From contig JAYZLP010000022.1 in the NCBI GenBank assembly GCA_036154155.1, positions 1-46,488 of the forward strand: a DNA stretch of 46,488 bases. Reading direction: 5' to 3'. Both the position numbers and the translations under genes were made by a program. This DNA is from MGIIb-O5 sp036154155 (lineage in GTDB: Archaea > Thermoplasmatota > Poseidoniia > Poseidoniales > Thalassarchaeaceae). How positions within the stretch are numbered: position 1 is the stretch's first letter; each line of letters opens with the position of its first letter. Under the pieces are notes generated by a model that searched no databases, was not told the DNA's origin, and was given only the letters and a program-made list of their open reading frames with translations. Of the stretch, positions 8,339 through 18,131 are shown piece by piece.

Positions 8339-10891
8339 ATGAAAGTTATCGCTAGTAACACCATGACTTCCGTGCCCACGACCAAACCCGGGGTTCAGGA
8401 ACGCATTCTTCTGCACCTGAGGGACTATGTCGATCATGCGGATAAGGTGGAGGTCCCCTTCGCCCTTTCACAAATGGGAATAGCAAATGCAGTATCGATA
8501 GCTAGGTCAAATGTCCCTAGGGCAATTTCCGGATTAAGGGACCAGGGATATCTGATAGAGAGGCAGGCACACGTGACGGGCGTTTCTAGAAAGAGGAAGG
8601 CGTATTTCCTCACAGAAGATGGCGCAAAATTGGCTGATGACATTTGGTCCAAGGTCGGTATGCAAACGGTGAGGGTCATTGGACATGACGGAAGGTCCTC
8701 GACTATGGAGCTGCAGAAAGCACTAGAGTCGACAGAACTCCCCCTTAGGCACGTTGATGTAATTAGGTATCTAGACGAATCTGGAACAATAGATTTCTCC
8801 GCTCTATCCTCCGATCTTATTGAAAGAGACCTCTCGAAGCACATAGAGAAACAGTTGGTATCATCTCTTGGGGACCTGCCACGAACTAGGAAGTTCTATG
8901 GAAGGGAGAAAGAGCTAGAAAATATGGTCAGTCTACTGGAACATCAGTCTGGCTCAATTTTGGTTCCTGGGATAGCAGGAATAGGGAAGACCGCACTTTC
9001 TGCCAAGCTGATTGAGAGGTTCACCCATAGGAGAAACCTGCTGTACCATAGGTGTCAGGATTGGGATGGTGCGAGGGCATTCTTGGAAGCAATGGGCGAA
9101 TGGATGTCGACGATGGGAAGTGATGACCTTTCGGATTACCTAGCATCGACTCCCGTTCCTCAGCCCCAGATGGCAGTCAATCTAATCGCCGAGGGCTTAG
9201 AGGGGGCACCTTCCCTAATCGTAATTGATGACTTACACAAGGTCGGTGATGAGACCCTAATTTCGGTCCTTAGGTCGTTATCGTTAAGAATCCCTGAAAT
9301 CAATGACGTGGGACTAGTTATGTTCTCCAGATCATTCAGGATGGTAGTTCCTGAAGCCGATCCCACTGGCCGAATTGTAACTCTTGTAATGCCTCTTGAC
9401 GGACTCGATCAGGAAGCAAGCAGGCAGATACTGACTGCAATGAAGGACCTTGAAATGCCCCAATTCCTTCACATCCATAACCTGTCTAGGGGTCACCCAT
9501 TAGTTCTGGAGTTGATTAACAGGGGGAGCGTTGGTGGAACGTTCCACGAGACATTGGAGACCTTCGTCGAGAAGGAGATTTTTAGTAGACTTTCAGGAGC
9601 AGAGAAGAGAGTATTGGGGGCAATATCGGTGTTCAGAGAGCCAATGCCTCTAGAGGCAATATCAGGAGTTGACGCTGAGACTGATCTGCTCGATGACCTC
9701 GTCGAGAAAGGCCTAGCTAGGCAGGCGGACAGTGAGAATTACGACGTTCACGACCTAGTCAGAGAGTTCCTAACCAGATCCATGGACGACTCCCTAAGGC
9801 AGATTCTCCATGCAAACGCTGTCGAGTGGTACAGGACCAGAAGCGGGACGCCCTCCCAGAGTATCGAGTACATCCATCACCTGCATATGTCAGGTGATAC
9901 TGAGGGACTAGCTGCCGCACTTTCGGACCAGGGTCATTCACTCGTCCGCTCTGGGCACATCGAGCTACTGGGGATTCTAAGGTCACTAGATGTCAATAAT
10001 TTCGGACCTAGGACAAGCTTTGTTATTCATGAGCTCAGGGGGGACATATTGTCCATCCAGGGTAAGTGGGAACAGGCGGTAGAGGAGTATGACTCTGCAA
10101 TGCCGCTTGCATTGAAACACAAGATGACTACCCCTCTCGCGAGACTCCTTTCATCTAGAGCTGACCTGGCTGTCAAGAGGGGACAGATGGACGAGGCACT
10201 TTCCCTTCACAGCAAGGCTCTCGAGATTCAGATATCAGTGAGGGATGCATTGGGTGCTGCTAGGTCATACAACAACATGGGATTCATTTTCAGGCGGCAG
10301 CGTGACAACAAGAGGGCACTTGAGGTGTATGGAAACGTCGAAGATTTACTAGAGGCGGAAGACTCGCCCGAGTTGACCGAAGCAAGAATCAGGCTCGCAT
10401 CGGCATTCCTTGAGATGGGCGAGATGGATAGAGCAAGGGACCATGCGATGATTGCACATGACGAGACAGAGGAGAATGAACAGATCAAGTTGCATGCTAG
10501 GTCAAGAGCCGTATTGGGAAGGTACTACGCCAAAATAAAAGACAACGATCTAGCCATGCACCATTATTCCGGCGCTCTTGAGATTCTTTCGGATCAATCA
10601 GACCCTCACAGCGCCGTCGAGGTCGAAATGTTACTCGGACAGGTACTAAGTGACGCTGGCAGATCAGAAGAGGCTGCAGAGCATTATCTAGATGGTTTGG
10701 CACTTGCTGAAGCCAATGATTTCAGGATGATGCAAGGGGAGATATTGTCGAGGCTAGGCGAGGTAGAAAGCAACAGGTCTCAGAGAATGGATTACCTGCA
10801 GAGGTCCCTGGTTGTATTCAGGGAATTGGGTGCTGTTCACAGGATGAGGGACGTGCAGAATGCTGTCCACAGGGTAGTCATGGGGCATTAG
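8339..10891 (+). CDS. STAND-type ATPase regulator: winged helix, NTPase, TPR repeats
   Basis: An 850-residue cytoplasmic protein. Residues about 17-105 form a MarR-like winged helix (SIARSNVPRAISGLRDQGYL, then a basic wing SRKRKAYFLTEDG). The NTPase core has a Walker A at 211-218 (GIAGIGKT, K217) and a Walker B at about 294-298 (IVIDD), followed by a sensor-like VMFSRSF. The C-terminal third, about 560-840, is helical with TPR-like repeats such as ARSYNNMGFIFRRQRDNKRA. This order resembles MalT/NB-ARC signal-transducing ATPases that oligomerise when a ligand is sensed, here with the DNA-binding domain at the N-terminus. The start may instead be the ATG at 8363 (MTSVPTTK). It stands between giant surface-protein genes and could regulate them, which is inference. 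The gene ends convergently, overlapping the next by 4 bases. Confidence 0.85.
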   Translation: MKVIASNTMTSVPTTKPGVQERILLHLRDYVDHADKVEVPFALSQMGIANAVSIARSNVPRAISGLRDQGYLIERQAHVTGVSRKRKAYFLTEDGAKLADDIWSKVGMQTVRVIGHDGRSSTMELQKALESTELPLRHVDVIRYLDESGTIDFSALSSDLIERDLSKHIEKQLVSSLGDLPRTRKFYGREKELENMVSLLEHQSGSILVPGIAGIGKTALSAKLIERFTHRRNLLYHRCQDWDGARAFLEAMGEWMSTMGSDDLSDYLASTPVPQPQMAVNLIAEGLEGAPSLIVIDDLHKVGDETLISVLRSLSLRIPEINDVGLVMFSRSFRMVVPEADPTGRIVTLVMPLDGLDQEASRQILTAMKDLEMPQFLHIHNLSRGHPLVLELINRGSVGGTFHETLETFVEKEIFSRLSGAEKRVLGAISVFREPMPLEAISGVDAETDLLDDLVEKGLARQADSENYDVHDLVREFLTRSMDDSLRQILHANAVEWYRTRSGTPSQSIEYIHHLHMSGDTEGLAAALSDQGHSLVRSGHIELLGILRSLDVNNFGPRTSFVIHELRGDILSIQGKWEQAVEEYDSAMPLALKHKMTTPLARLLSSRADLAVKRGQMDEALSLHSKALEIQISVRDALGAARSYNNMGFIFRRQRDNKRALEVYGNVEDLLEAEDSPELTEARIRLASAFLEMGEMDRARDHAMIAHDETEENEQIKLHARSRAVLGRYYAKIKDNDLAMHHYSGALEILSDQSDPHSAVEVEMLLGQVLSDAGRSEEAAEHYLDGLALAEANDFRMMQGEILSRLGEVESNRSQRMDYLQRSLVVFRELGAVHRMRDVQNAVHRVVMGH

Positions 10892-11691
10892 GATAGACCG
10901 TAAATCCTCTCAGGCTCACTTTGGCCCAACCAATGGGTGAATTCGGGACCACTCTGTTTGGAAATTGAGAGGTCTCCTGAGAAGGAGTCACAGATCCTCA
11001 TCAATACCTCACTTTCTGCAATGTGTGGCCTATTGTTATTCTCAGAGAGGTGACATAGAACTATGCTCTCGAGGCCTTCATGCATAACCTCATTCAGTAT
11101 CTGCCCCGTTTGAGTATTGGAAAGGTGCCCCCCTCTGCCCGTAATCCTTCTCTTCAGTGAATCTGGATATGGGCCGCCCACAAGCCTGGAATGTTCGTAA
11201 TTTGCTTCTATGGAGATATGCGAGCAAGCAGATAGGTGCCTCTTTAGCTCATCTGTGGCCTCTCCTAGATCGGTAACAACGGCCGCCCTCTTGCCCTCCG
11301 ATGAACATGCTATAATTGCAACATTGTCAGCGTCATCATGTGGTACGGGGATGGGCAGGAAGCTCAAGTCGTTGCCAGCTTCAACTCTCTCCAGGTCCGA
11401 GAATTCAGAGAAGTTCTCATGATCCCCCCATTCCATCCTTCTAGCAGTTTCGGCATTACTCATTAGAACCGATGCCCACTTCTTGGAGGCACGAGCAGCC
11501 GATCTGGAGTGGTCGGAGTGATGATGAGTAACCATAATCGCATCTATTTCAGACGGCTTAACCCCTATCATATCCAAACGTGACTCCATCCTCTTCAATG
11601 AGAATCCGCAATCAACGACGACCTTCGACTCGTCAGTGGACAACAGAACTGAATTCCCGCGACTCCCGCTGCCAAGGTGAGTTATCTCCAT
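10888..11691 (-). CDS. WalJ/YycJ-like metallo-beta-lactamase-fold hydrolase
   Basis: A 267-residue metallohydrolase. The N-terminus MEITHLGSGSRGNS with VVVDCGFS matches the opening of WalJ/YycJ-type proteins. The metal site HxHxDH is THHHSDH (H56, H58, D60, H61), and later ligand candidates are PHDDAD, VVTDLGEA and HLSNTQTG. Relatives are double-strand-specific 5' exonucleases linked to DNA repair in bacteria; the substrate here is unknown. I chose the internal ATG at 11691 over the one at 11718 because homology starts there and a TATA-like GGTTATTTG lies about 28 bases upstream of it. The stop codon overlaps that of the convergent STAND gene by 4 bases. It appears to be a single-gene unit. 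Confidence 0.85.
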   Translation of the reverse strand: MEITHLGSGSRGNSVLLSTDESKVVVDCGFSLKRMESRLDMIGVKPSEIDAIMVTHHHSDHSRSAARASKKWASVLMSNAETARRMEWGDHENFSEFSDLERVEAGNDLSFLPIPVPHDDADNVAIIACSSEGKRAAVVTDLGEATDELKRHLSACSHISIEANYEHSRLVGGPYPDSLKRRITGRGGHLSNTQTGQILNEVMHEGLESIVLCHLSENNNRPHIAESEVLMRICDSFSGDLSISKQSGPEFTHWLGQSEPERIYGLS

Positions 11692-11715
11692 CCTGATACC
11701 CAATACACTCCGAGA

Positions 11716-11724
11716 CAAATAACC
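11716..11724 (-). promoter_or_regulatory. TATA-like element deciding the start of the WalJ-like gene
   Basis: Read on the minus strand this is GGTTATTTG, centred about 28 bases before the ATG at 11691. It lies inside the longer possible coding sequence starting at 11718, so it favours the shorter protein. The remaining intergenic sequence up to 11881 shows no other clear feature. Confidence 0.4.
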
Positions 11725-11881
11725 CTTTGAATAAATCCATCAAAGATGGCCCCCAACGGTCAATTCTGTACGTCAATGGCATCGCCAATAATCAAAATAT
11801 CCGACCTTCCGTCCGAACGACGCTCCATCATCATGATAAGTCAGTCAAGAACGCTCAAAGCCATCTAGATGGGGCTATGTC

Positions 11882-14800
11882 ATGAGGAGAAAGCAGACCG
11901 CGGCATTCATCACGCTACTTCTGCTTAGCAGTCTTGCCTTTGTCTCACAGACTCGGCCACAGTCCCCGGTCTCTTCCACAGACCCTACAGAAGCACAGGG
12001 AGGAGCCCCTCCGGCCACTGACGCGGACGAAGACCAGATTCCAGATCAGTATGAATCAATGCATGGCATTGTGGTAGTCATAGAGACGCCGGATGGCAAT
12101 GTGAACGTCAAGGGTTTGGATATGAATAACGGTACTGATAATATGACCGATCATGACAGAGACGGCGCACCCGCCCTTCTCGAATACTGCTGGCCTTATA
12201 CGCTCGATAAGTGCTTCACGGATCGCCTCTCTTTGACTGGCAAGCCCCCAGAACTAACTGAATCAGGACAGAGGGAATATCTTGATCCCACTAATTCAGA
12301 TTCCGATGGCGACGGTCTTCCCGACGGGTATGAAATTCACATGTGTACCGAAGGTGGGTTGGGATACATCAATGCCTCAAATGCATGGACATGTCTCTGG
12401 TTCGACCCTCTGGACCCCTCGGATGAAGTCGAGGACATCGATCGATGTCAGGATTTTACATTCGGATGTGGTGACGGCTTTGACGTAAATCGGGATGGCT
12501 ACATAGATGTCACTGAGAGCTACACCAATTCAGAGGAGTACTCTTTCGGAATACCCGATGGTTGGATAACCGAGAGGGATGGCCTATGGTGCGCCGGAGA
12601 AATTCCTGGATTGAGCCAGGGCTCATGCCAGAAAGATGAACAAAGACCCACGGGAGACAGTGGTTGGCTGGGAAGCGATCCTACAGACCCCGATTCCGAC
12701 CACTACACATGGTCGGAAATTATTGCAACCGGACTTGTAGTGCCCGGTGATGGGATTCCCGATGGTTGGGAAGTGCACTATGGACTAGATCCAAGAAATG
12801 CGAGTGATGCCATAGAGGACTCCGATAGCGATGGCTGGGACTTGGATCGTGATGGCTTTGTTATTCCGGACACATCCACTTCTACCGCACAATGGGGCGA
12901 GGCATTCAGCAACTATGAGGAATATTTGGTTCACTTCGATGATGGAGCATGGGTCACTCCCGGCCTCAGGGGGACCCCAATGTCGGACCACGAGGGAGAA
13001 GTCATTTCATTCGACCAATCCACATCACCTGGTTTGGTTGACGGCTCAGTTCATTCCATAATCAGTGATTCTGGAAGGGATAGGTTGTTGGTTGGGTCGA
13101 AATTCGGCATCACTGCAATAGATCCATTCGGAGGCTCGGTTTCCCGTCACTACCTCCCATCTGGAATGGAGATGAATACCATGATGAGGTGGTCACTGGG
13201 AGATTCACAGTTCCTAATCCTTGGAACTAATGCAGGAATTCACTGTCTGTCCATGGACAGCGGCCTTCCAATAATCTCATCCATCTCTGACTCTGATATC
13301 GGCCCCGTAGATACGATACTAAAGTTGGAAACTGGAAGTAGCGACTTAGATCTAATGGCATTCGGTAAACATTCGGCATGGTCTCTCTCGTTCATTCAGG
13401 GAGGGGACTCAGACGGCGGGCATTGCTCCGGAGGGGACAACTCAATTTCTATGACTGAGCCAGTCCCCAATGAGGCATTGAATAACGTTCTAGGGGAATC
13501 CAAGACTTCTGCCAATACCGCTCTACACGTACCAGTATCTGGCAGGGGCCCACTTCTCCTAGTCGGTACCGATGCCGGACTAATCGCGTGGAATACCACC
13601 GATGCACTAACGTCTGCAGGTGATCCATGGTGGGTCTTCAATGAAGAAAACGCGGAAGACTTCGTACAGCGCGCCGATCTACTCAACGAGTCAAAGTCAG
13701 CGATAGTCAATACGATGGAAGTCGCTGGACCTAGACAGCCAGGAGGCGGTGTGGAAGAAGTAACAGGGGTGTGGCTAGGCACTGCAGGGGGACTGCATCT
13801 GATCGATCTCAGCACATTTATGCAGATGCCGTATTCCTCAATAAGCAGTGAAAGAATGTACAACATCGAAAGGTGGGCAGAAGGGGCTAATGACGTTCAC
13901 TCAGTGCTCTCCTACAATGGGATGGTCGTTATCGGATCCAGAGACGGCACTTGGTGTCTAGAAGGCGGTCACACCGGTGTTTTGGGGCTTTACATGAACC
14001 AGACCCGGGTCCCTGGTTTGGTAACATCCCTTGTTACTCTGGAGCGTGATGGCAAGAATTGGCTATTCGCCGGGATTTCTCCTGGTAGATACATGAACAT
14101 AATGCCCATAGATCCACAATCCGTCGACTCAGACTTGGACGGGATGCCGGACGGATGGGAGTTTGCCTACGGGCTAGATCCGACCGATCCTTACGACAGA
14201 GACAGGGACGCCGACGCAGACGGGGTCAGCTACGAACTAGCCGATGGCACCGAATTTACAAGGGACTGGTCAAATCTAGAGGAGTATAGGTACATCAAAA
14301 CCTCCGAATTAGGATTCAATGGGACAGACCCAAGGGACATTGATTCTGACTCAGACGGCCTTTCCGACGGAGAGGAGTATTGGGGCTGGTTCTTGGGCCC
14401 AACATCGTTCGATTGCCATTATCTCAATGATGAGTACATTTGCGACGAGGAATCAGGGGAGCAGGCAGAAACAGTGCACCTAGAGGGGTGGTTGGGTTCA
14501 GGAGCAGGGGGTGGAACGGACGGCCCAACTGATCCAACAAACCCCGACACCGACGGCGATGGGATGCCCGATGGGTGGGAGATTGAGCATAGGAGATGGA
14601 TTGGAGATGTCTACACTGGTGGAAATTTGTGGACGTTAGATCCACGTGACCCTAGTGACGCCGATGCGGATGCAGACGGAGACGGCTTGTCCAACCTATG
14701 CGAATACATGTGGGGGAACATGCTGGAAACCGTGCTCAGGGAGGGACTCCCATCACACGGAGAGTCCAATGAATCGGCTTCCTCATGGGTCAAGACAGAC

Positions 14801-17626
14801 CCTAACAATATCGACTCTGATGGGGACAGCCTTCCAGATGGTTGGGAGGCCAGGTATACCTGTACTTGGAATAAGGACAATAAAGGAATAAACCCACTCA
14901 ATGGTTCTGATTATCTCAATAATCCAGACTCTGATGGTTATGACGTCAATCACGATGGCATACTTTCCATCGATGAGCAGTTTGTAAACTGGCTCGAATA
15001 CCACGTCAAGTCAGAAATCATGTATGGTTCAATGACATCCTCGGGTATTGCATATCCAGACAACTTCACTACTTCACTTTGGAACGAGACTTGGCAAGAC
15101 CTAGCCGAAGGATCATTCGGGGATTTCACCAGCCCTTCCTACCGGAGTCTTGTGAATGGTACAACTACGCAGGACGTAGGATCTGCAAATCCACTTTCCG
15201 CTGATTCAGACAGGGATGGAATGCCCGATGGGTGGGAGTTCTTCCACGCCAGATGGAGCCTTTTCGATGAAGAATGGACACTCAACCCAGTCGACGAGAG
15301 AGACCAGATTGGGGACCCAGATGGGGACGGAATGAATAACTGGGAGGAATACAACTCAATCGATGGGAACCTCAGTGAGACGGACAATCTTGTCACTTCC
15401 CCCCAGTTTTATCTTCTGTCAGTAGGGGGCGAGTTGCTTGCGACCCCATGGCTTTCGGCAGAGTCATCTCTCTCTTTCGGGACTTTCCTCTCACCAGAGC
15501 AGAGAAACCTTACTGGACTAACTGCTGATCCAAACAACCCAGACACCGACAACGATGGATTGCTTGATGGTATTGAACTTATATTCACCAGATGGAATTC
15601 AACAGACTCCGTTTGGACGCTCAATCCACTCGTGGCAGGAGATGGTAATTATGACTCAGACATGGATGGAATCACAGACCTCGTGGAGCTCAACCTAACC
15701 AATAACAACCCCGCAAATGGGGGATTGTCGCCCCCTGATGCCCCAAGGATGTGGGAGGAGGCGCAACAACTAGACCCATCCGAGGCAAACAATAGGATAT
15801 ACAGGATCCTCTTCAACAAAGAGGGCAAGGCGCAACTGGCAATGCAACAGTATCAGGAGTGGCTTTCCGGAGAATCCGCCGGACCACTTCTGACATACCT
15901 TCTGGGGATTTCCGATCCAAATGACGAGGATACGGACAGAGATGGCATGAGTGACGGGTATGAGTACTGGTTCACTGAGTGGAATCTAGAGGACAATATC
16001 TGGGAGATGAACCCACTCACTGGAACTGACGTGTCTAGGGACACGGATGGCGACTCATTCGATTGCGATGGAAACGGTCACGTTTCCGACTCGGAGTCAT
16101 TCGATAATCTGGCTGAATACGAATCAAGGGTTTATGGAAAGAGAACGGCTGTTGACACAATCCCCAATGAGACCGGGCTAGTCTCATATGGAGCAGACGC
16201 AATCAATGCCCAAATGGAGGAAAATGGACTTTCATACCAAGCAGCCTTCGGCCACCTATATTCATCATTCATTAGCAAGAGCATCAAGTCGTCTGAGAGG
16301 ATGGGGCTGATTAATTCGATAGACCCTAACAACTTCAACACGAGCCTAGCTGGGGTCAGCGATCCAACTGACGAAGACTCAGACAGGGATGGAATGCCAG
16401 ATGGTTGGGAGTTCTGCTACTCAATTTATGGTGAGTTCCTTCCAGTAAACTCATTCAGGTGGTCAATGAACCCCGTAAATTCCTTGGACATAGACTATGA
16501 TCCAGATGCGGATGGGTGGTATGACAGGATGTGGTCCGATATTCCAGCCGAGCAGGGCACCTGGGAAGGAAGGCAGTTCACGCCTTCGTCAATAGATAGC
16601 CAGATTGGTCAAGGAGCCCAACCACTCTACTTCTCCAACTTGATGGAGTTTGAGAATGGCACTCACCCACTCGATCAAGACAGTGACGACGATTCCATGG
16701 TGATGATCCCATTCTTCCAAGATGGCTCCGTCGTAGCGTACGTCCAAGACTCCAATCTTTCAGATGGAAGGGAGGTTTTCAAGTATGGAACCAATCCACT
16801 TGACAACGATACTGATGGGGATATGATGCCAGACTTCTATGAGTACTATAGGGGGTGGAACGAGTCTAATGACAATTGGTCATCATACCTGCAGATATCA
16901 GTTGTCTGGTATCAGGTTACCCCGGTCGTGTGGAAGCCAGTTGATGTGTCATCAGGAATAATTTCCAGGCCGCAATTGGACTGGGCATGGTTCACGCATG
17001 ATCCAACAGATCCGTCAGATGCGGGACAAGATGCGGACAATGACGGAGGGTGGGACTGTTCAAGCGGGAGTTGTGTGTATCAGCCTTACAACAATTTCCA
17101 GGAGTATTTTGGAGTTGTGAACGCATCTCTTTCCTCTCCTTCACTGGTCCGGGAATCAAATCTGTACGACTGCTCTGGTAATTTGGTAATGGAGTGGTGG
17201 CAACTTAGGGAAGCCTTGCTGGGAACCTGCTCAGGAAGCGCCGCCCTTTCGACAAACTACTTCCGAATGTACAGGATAAACAATGACGACCCCCTATACG
17301 CATTAATTGTGGAAGATAACGATATCGACTATGAGGAAGTTGACAGTAGTGACGATGTCATTACCCTCAACGGAGCATGGGCAGATGAATACAATCGGTT
17401 TGCAGGCGACCAATACCACTTGCCAAACACCGGTCTCGGCGAGTATGTTTTCGGATGGTGGGCTATTGATATTGATGGAGACCAGATAGCAGATGGAACC
17501 GATCCGACAAACTGGGACACAGATGGCGACTGGCTGAACGATCATTTCGAGATAGAAGACGACCTGCTTGATGGCATAAGGGGTAACAGCGGTTCTCCGA
17601 TAAGATATGACGACCGTTCAACCTAG
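11882..17626 (+). CDS. Giant secreted thrombospondin type 3-repeat protein with a probable beta-propeller
   Basis: A 1914-residue exported protein. A signal peptide (MRRKQTAAF, hydrophobic core, cleavage near residue 25) is followed by about 13 copies of a TSP3/calcium-loop module with the core DxDxDGxPDGWE, for example DSDGDGLPDGYE, DTDGDGMPDGWE and DSDRDGMPDGWE. Many continue into a LDPxDxxD spacer. Residues about 380-740 are different: six or so blades with the pattern LLVGSKFGITAI, LILGTNAGIHCL, LLVGTDAGLIAW, VWLGTAGGLHLI and VVIGSRDGTW, which suggests a beta-propeller. No C-terminal membrane helix is present, and the protein ends soon after the last repeat. The acidic loops should bind many calcium ions and stiffen the chain, as in known TSP3 proteins. 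A structural or adhesive surface role is inferred. Confidence 0.85.
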   Translation: MRRKQTAAFITLLLLSSLAFVSQTRPQSPVSSTDPTEAQGGAPPATDADEDQIPDQYESMHGIVVVIETPDGNVNVKGLDMNNGTDNMTDHDRDGAPALLEYCWPYTLDKCFTDRLSLTGKPPELTESGQREYLDPTNSDSDGDGLPDGYEIHMCTEGGLGYINASNAWTCLWFDPLDPSDEVEDIDRCQDFTFGCGDGFDVNRDGYIDVTESYTNSEEYSFGIPDGWITERDGLWCAGEIPGLSQGSCQKDEQRPTGDSGWLGSDPTDPDSDHYTWSEIIATGLVVPGDGIPDGWEVHYGLDPRNASDAIEDSDSDGWDLDRDGFVIPDTSTSTAQWGEAFSNYEEYLVHFDDGAWVTPGLRGTPMSDHEGEVISFDQSTSPGLVDGSVHSIISDSGRDRLLVGSKFGITAIDPFGGSVSRHYLPSGMEMNTMMRWSLGDSQFLILGTNAGIHCLSMDSGLPIISSISDSDIGPVDTILKLETGSSDLDLMAFGKHSAWSLSFIQGGDSDGGHCSGGDNSISMTEPVPNEALNNVLGESKTSANTALHVPVSGRGPLLLVGTDAGLIAWNTTDALTSAGDPWWVFNEENAEDFVQRADLLNESKSAIVNTMEVAGPRQPGGGVEEVTGVWLGTAGGLHLIDLSTFMQMPYSSISSERMYNIERWAEGANDVHSVLSYNGMVVIGSRDGTWCLEGGHTGVLGLYMNQTRVPGLVTSLVTLERDGKNWLFAGISPGRYMNIMPIDPQSVDSDLDGMPDGWEFAYGLDPTDPYDRDRDADADGVSYELADGTEFTRDWSNLEEYRYIKTSELGFNGTDPRDIDSDSDGLSDGEEYWGWFLGPTSFDCHYLNDEYICDEESGEQAETVHLEGWLGSGAGGGTDGPTDPTNPDTDGDGMPDGWEIEHRRWIGDVYTGGNLWTLDPRDPSDADADADGDGLSNLCEYMWGNMLETVLREGLPSHGESNESASSWVKTDPNNIDSDGDSLPDGWEARYTCTWNKDNKGINPLNGSDYLNNPDSDGYDVNHDGILSIDEQFVNWLEYHVKSEIMYGSMTSSGIAYPDNFTTSLWNETWQDLAEGSFGDFTSPSYRSLVNGTTTQDVGSANPLSADSDRDGMPDGWEFFHARWSLFDEEWTLNPVDERDQIGDPDGDGMNNWEEYNSIDGNLSETDNLVTSPQFYLLSVGGELLATPWLSAESSLSFGTFLSPEQRNLTGLTADPNNPDTDNDGLLDGIELIFTRWNSTDSVWTLNPLVAGDGNYDSDMDGITDLVELNLTNNNPANGGLSPPDAPRMWEEAQQLDPSEANNRIYRILFNKEGKAQLAMQQYQEWLSGESAGPLLTYLLGISDPNDEDTDRDGMSDGYEYWFTEWNLEDNIWEMNPLTGTDVSRDTDGDSFDCDGNGHVSDSESFDNLAEYESRVYGKRTAVDTIPNETGLVSYGADAINAQMEENGLSYQAAFGHLYSSFISKSIKSSERMGLINSIDPNNFNTSLAGVSDPTDEDSDRDGMPDGWEFCYSIYGEFLPVNSFRWSMNPVNSLDIDYDPDADGWYDRMWSDIPAEQGTWEGRQFTPSSIDSQIGQGAQPLYFSNLMEFENGTHPLDQDSDDDSMVMIPFFQDGSVVAYVQDSNLSDGREVFKYGTNPLDNDTDGDMMPDFYEYYRGWNESNDNWSSYLQISVVWYQVTPVVWKPVDVSSGIISRPQLDWAWFTHDPTDPSDAGQDADNDGGWDCSSGSCVYQPYNNFQEYFGVVNASLSSPSLVRESNLYDCSGNLVMEWWQLREALLGTCSGSAALSTNYFRMYRINNDDPLYALIVEDNDIDYEEVDSSDDVITLNGAWADEYNRFAGDQYHLPNTGLGEYVFGWWAIDIDGDQIADGTDPTNWDTDGDWLNDHFEIEDDLLDGIRGNSGSPIRYDDRST
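12030..17560 (+). repeat. Degenerate TSP3 calcium-loop repeats within the giant secreted protein
   Basis: About thirteen protein-level repeats with consensus D-x-D-x-D-G-x-P-D-G-W/Y-E recur at irregular spacing of roughly 60-400 residues. At the DNA level they are diverged, sharing short words such as GATGGGATGCCCGATGG. They therefore look like old module duplications rather than a recent tandem expansion. The longest interruption, around 13000-14110, is the propeller-like segment. Confidence 0.75.
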
Positions 17627-18131
17627 GACTCTTGAGTGCGCACCTCTTGGAACTGGCATGGAGGGGTCCGAAGGGAATCTGCCAAGGCCCAACGAACCCC
17701 TGGAGGACCGCCTGCTCTTCTTGCAGGAGAACATGGTAAATTTCGTGAACCAGTACGGCTTACCAGTAGTCGAAGTTGCACTAGTGGTTTCCAAATTCAT
17801 TAGGATAATTGGAGAGAAACTCCAGAAAGCCGCTGAAGAAACTGGAGAGGAGCTACCCATATCCCTTCTAGAGCCATGGCCCATAGAGTCCGACGGAGAC
17901 GTTCCGAGGATAGACTCATTTCCTCTGGAGAGGGTTCTAGATTCTGTGGACAATGACAGGATGGAGATTTTCGACACAATCATTCGAACCATAATAAACG
18001 AAGCTGAAATTCCATTTGCTTCGGCAATTGTGGTTTTGAGAGACTGGGAGTCGAAGATAAGAACCCAGCTCAGCGAATCGACCAGCCCAGGCCATCTCTT
18101 TAGCCCAATGAAACTACCCGATGGATTCTAA
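17607..18131 (+). CDS. Unknown 174-residue protein overlapping the TSP3 gene
   Basis: The ATG lies 20 bases inside the 3' end of the TSP3 gene in another frame, so translational coupling is likely if it is a gene. I do not recognise the family. It has no signal peptide or membrane helix. The middle and C-terminal parts (ENMVNFVNQYGLPVVEVALVV, FDTIIRTIINEAEIPFA) look like amphipathic helices, with acidic and proline-rich links between them. Alternatively it is the C-terminal part of the TSP3 protein separated by a frameshift, but the join has no repeat-like or helical continuity that would demand this. It ends 4 bases into a convergent gene. Confidence 0.55.
   Translation: MTTVQPRTLECAPLGTGMEGSEGNLPRPNEPLEDRLLFLQENMVNFVNQYGLPVVEVALVVSKFIRIIGEKLQKAAEETGEELPISLLEPWPIESDGDVPRIDSFPLERVLDSVDNDRMEIFDTIIRTIINEAEIPFASAIVVLRDWESKIRTQLSESTSPGHLFSPMKLPDGF

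Noticed and set aside
12030..17560. Repeats considered as a possible CRISPR array or tandem DNA repeat
   Set aside because: Spacing is irregular and the repeats are conserved as protein, not as DNA.
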